The position numbers and the translations under genes are program-made. DNA of 64,000 bases from Robertmurraya kyonggiensis (GTDB lineage: Bacteria; Bacillota; Bacilli; Bacillales; Cytobacillaceae), in the NCBI RefSeq assembly GCF_005116465.1, contig NZ_SWBM01000001.1, forward strand, positions 1,736,001 to 1,800,000. Reading direction: 5' to 3'. Positions within the stretch are counted from its first letter, which is position 1. Every line of letters starts with the position of its first letter. Under the pieces are notes generated by a model. It was not told the origin of the DNA, made no database searches, and was given only the letters and a program-made list of their open reading frames with translations. Of the stretch, positions 62,821-64,000 are shown piece by piece.

Positions 62821-63381
62821 TCAAACTCTTTTTGAAAAGGACGGAAGAAATCTTTTCTGCTTAGAAAAAACTTCGCCATATTTCGTTAATTCTAAAAGAG
62901 CCTTTTCTTCCGCAGGGATTCGTATGGAGAGAATAACGATATTTAATAAAGTAAATAGAACAGCTGTTAAATACGCTTCAAACATGAGTGGAATTATAAG
63001 TAATTCTAAGCAAACAATCACATAATTCGGATGCTTTAAAAATCGATATGGGCCCTTTTTAACCACATTCCCTTGTGGAAGAACAATGATTTTCGTGTTC
63101 CAATACTTTCCTAACGATAAAATCACCCATACTCTTCCTACTTGAGTAATGATAAATCCAATTAATAATATAGGCCAAGCAGATGAACTAGTTCTGTTAA
63201 ATATGAACACCTCTAATAGAAGGGAAATAAAAAAACAAATATGTAAGATAACCATGTACTGATAGTGTGATTGTCCAACTTCAATCCCACCTTGGCCCTT
63301 CATCCAAGCTTCATTTTTCCTCGCAATAAATAATTCAACTAGTCGCTGCAGTATGATGAAAACAATCAACCATGTAAACAT
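62821..63381 (-). CDS. ypbQ: YpbQ isoprenylcysteine-methyltransferase-type enzyme
   Basis: A 186-residue integral membrane protein, ATG at 63381 (MFTWLIVFIILQRLVELF) with AAGGTGGA inside the end of bcsA. About five helices; the ICMT signature GPYRFLKHPNYVIVCLELL and the C-terminal IRIPAEEKAL are present. In B. subtilis the homologue (BpsB) O-methylates alkylpyrones made by BcsA/BpsA. The overlap with the type III polyketide synthase gene supports the same pathway. Confidence 0.9.
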   Translation of the reverse strand: MFTWLIVFIILQRLVELFIARKNEAWMKGQGGIEVGQSHYQYMVILHICFFISLLLEVFIFNRTSSSAWPILLIGFIITQVGRVWVILSLGKYWNTKIIVLPQGNVVKKGPYRFLKHPNYVIVCLELLIIPLMFEAYLTAVLFTLLNIVILSIRIPAEEKALLELTKYGEVFSKQKRFLPSFSKRV

Positions 63382-64000
63382 TATATCCACCTTAATAGAA
63401 GTAATTCTGAGCTAAATCCTGGACCTAACGCTGTTGCCAATCCCAAATCTCCGCGAGTCCCTATTTCCATGAACCTTTTTAATACATAGAGAATGGTTAC
63501 TGAAGACATATTACCAAAGCTTCTTAAGACATCCGCGGAAATTTGCGTCTTGTTTTCTGATAAATTTAAGGATTTCAAGTAGGCATCTAACACCTTTTTT
63601 CCACCTGGATGGGCAATAAAATGCTGAATATTAGACATTTCCAGCCTTTGATTCTCAAGAAATTTCATCACAGCAGGCTTTAATTCTTGTTCAATAATCG
63701 TTGGAATATCCTTGGAGAACACAACAAACAAACCATCGTTCTTCACTGTCCACCCCATCACATCAAGCGAATTTTGTAACGTAGTTGATTGCGTCTCTAG
63801 TAGTGATGGAACGGAAGGAAGCTTTTGCCATTCCCCACTTTCTACCTCATCCCCCACCATCAAAGCACAGGACACTCCATCGGCAAATAAAGAAGAACCT
63901 ATTAAATTGCTTTTTGAGTGATCATTCCGTTGAAAGGTTAAGCTGCAAAATTCGATCGCCAAAATTAATACCTTTGCATTCGGGTGAGCTAGGCAATAGT
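63381..64000 (-). CDS. bcsA: Type III polyketide synthase BcsA, C-terminal part (runs off window)
   Basis: The frame is open to base 64000, so the gene continues outside and the first codons (YCLAHPNAKVLILAIEFCSL) are internal; the catalytic cysteine lies beyond the edge. Visible are the histidine in FIAHPGGKKVLDAY and the asparagine in LRSFGNMSSVTILY, plus the terminal GLATALGPGFSSELLLLRW. Chalcone-synthase-like enzymes of this type make alkylpyrones from fatty acyl-CoA and malonyl-CoA. The stop overlaps the ypbQ start. Confidence 0.93.
   Translation of the reverse strand, partial: YCLAHPNAKVLILAIEFCSLTFQRNDHSKSNLIGSSLFADGVSCALMVGDEVESGEWQKLPSVPSLLETQSTTLQNSLDVMGWTVKNDGLFVVFSKDIPTIIEQELKPAVMKFLENQRLEMSNIQHFIAHPGGKKVLDAYLKSLNLSENKTQISADVLRSFGNMSSVTILYVLKRFMEIGTRGDLGLATALGPGFSSELLLLRWI

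Overview
The window looks like a chromosomal segment of a low-GC, endospore-forming member of the Bacillaceae. It carries sspL, cotS and cotSA homologues, Bacillus-type Shine-Dalgarno sites with frequent TTG and GTG starts, and a gene order that from memory follows the Bacillus subtilis thyB-ypjP-ypiP-yphP-ypgR-metA-cspD-ypeQ-ypeP-ypdP-ypdQ-sspL-ypcP-dynA-ypbQ-bcsA region, interrupted by species-specific blocks. No rRNA, tRNA, CRISPR array or intact insertion sequence was seen.

1-12.4 kb: the 5' part of thyA, a secreted anthrax-lethal-factor-type metalloprotease, a GIY-YIG nuclease gene killed by one early stop codon, then a large stress/tellurium-type (Ter) locus. The Ter locus has three TerD paralogues, TerC, TelA (YceH), YceG and a four-gene biosynthetic module (C-C bond lyase, PRTase-TRSP, PRTase-PELOTA, HAD phosphatase). 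Its two transcription units each have an ECF-type promoter. A small membrane-protein gene on the opposite strand separates them.

12.4-19.9 kb: core genes ypjP, an RsmJ-like methyltransferase, bacilliredoxin brxA, a secreted polysaccharide deacetylase, ypgR/cvfC, the ABC-F protein yfmR and a DegV fatty-acid-binding protein whose leader carries a FapR-like operator.

20-32.9 kb: an accessory zone. It holds two DUF3888 secreted proteins, a frameshifted VOC gene, an unknown secreted protein, a PadR-VanZ pair, and an autoregulated ECF sigma factor with a putative anti-sigma factor and a membrane protein. Also here are fhs, metA (homoserine acetyltransferase type), hypothetical proteins, an AIM24 protein with a methyltransferase, and a DUF3892 protein.

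32.9-42 kb: mntR, topB, an HD-GYP protein, cspD, ypeQ, ypeP, a preQ1 riboswitch with the queuosine-precursor transporter ypdP, ypdQ, an EamA transporter, yuiD, sspL, and a tandem array of 52-bp units.

42-50.7 kb: a zinc-responsive locus (YcgQ/YcgR permease pair, CobW-type GTPase, four Zur-box-like sites, and a znuA-like gene broken by two one-base frameshifts). Then ypcP, an MFS exporter, a hairpin repeat element, a rhodanese and a protein made of two near-identical domains.

50.8-64 kb: a GalU/UDP-glucose dehydrogenase/UDP-glucuronate epimerase operon next to cotS-cotSA, a very acidic protein, a nucleotidyltransferase overlapping the two-GTPase dynamin dynA, a 33-residue membrane peptide behind Fur-like boxes, and the ypbQ-bcsA alkylpyrone pair, cut by the window end.
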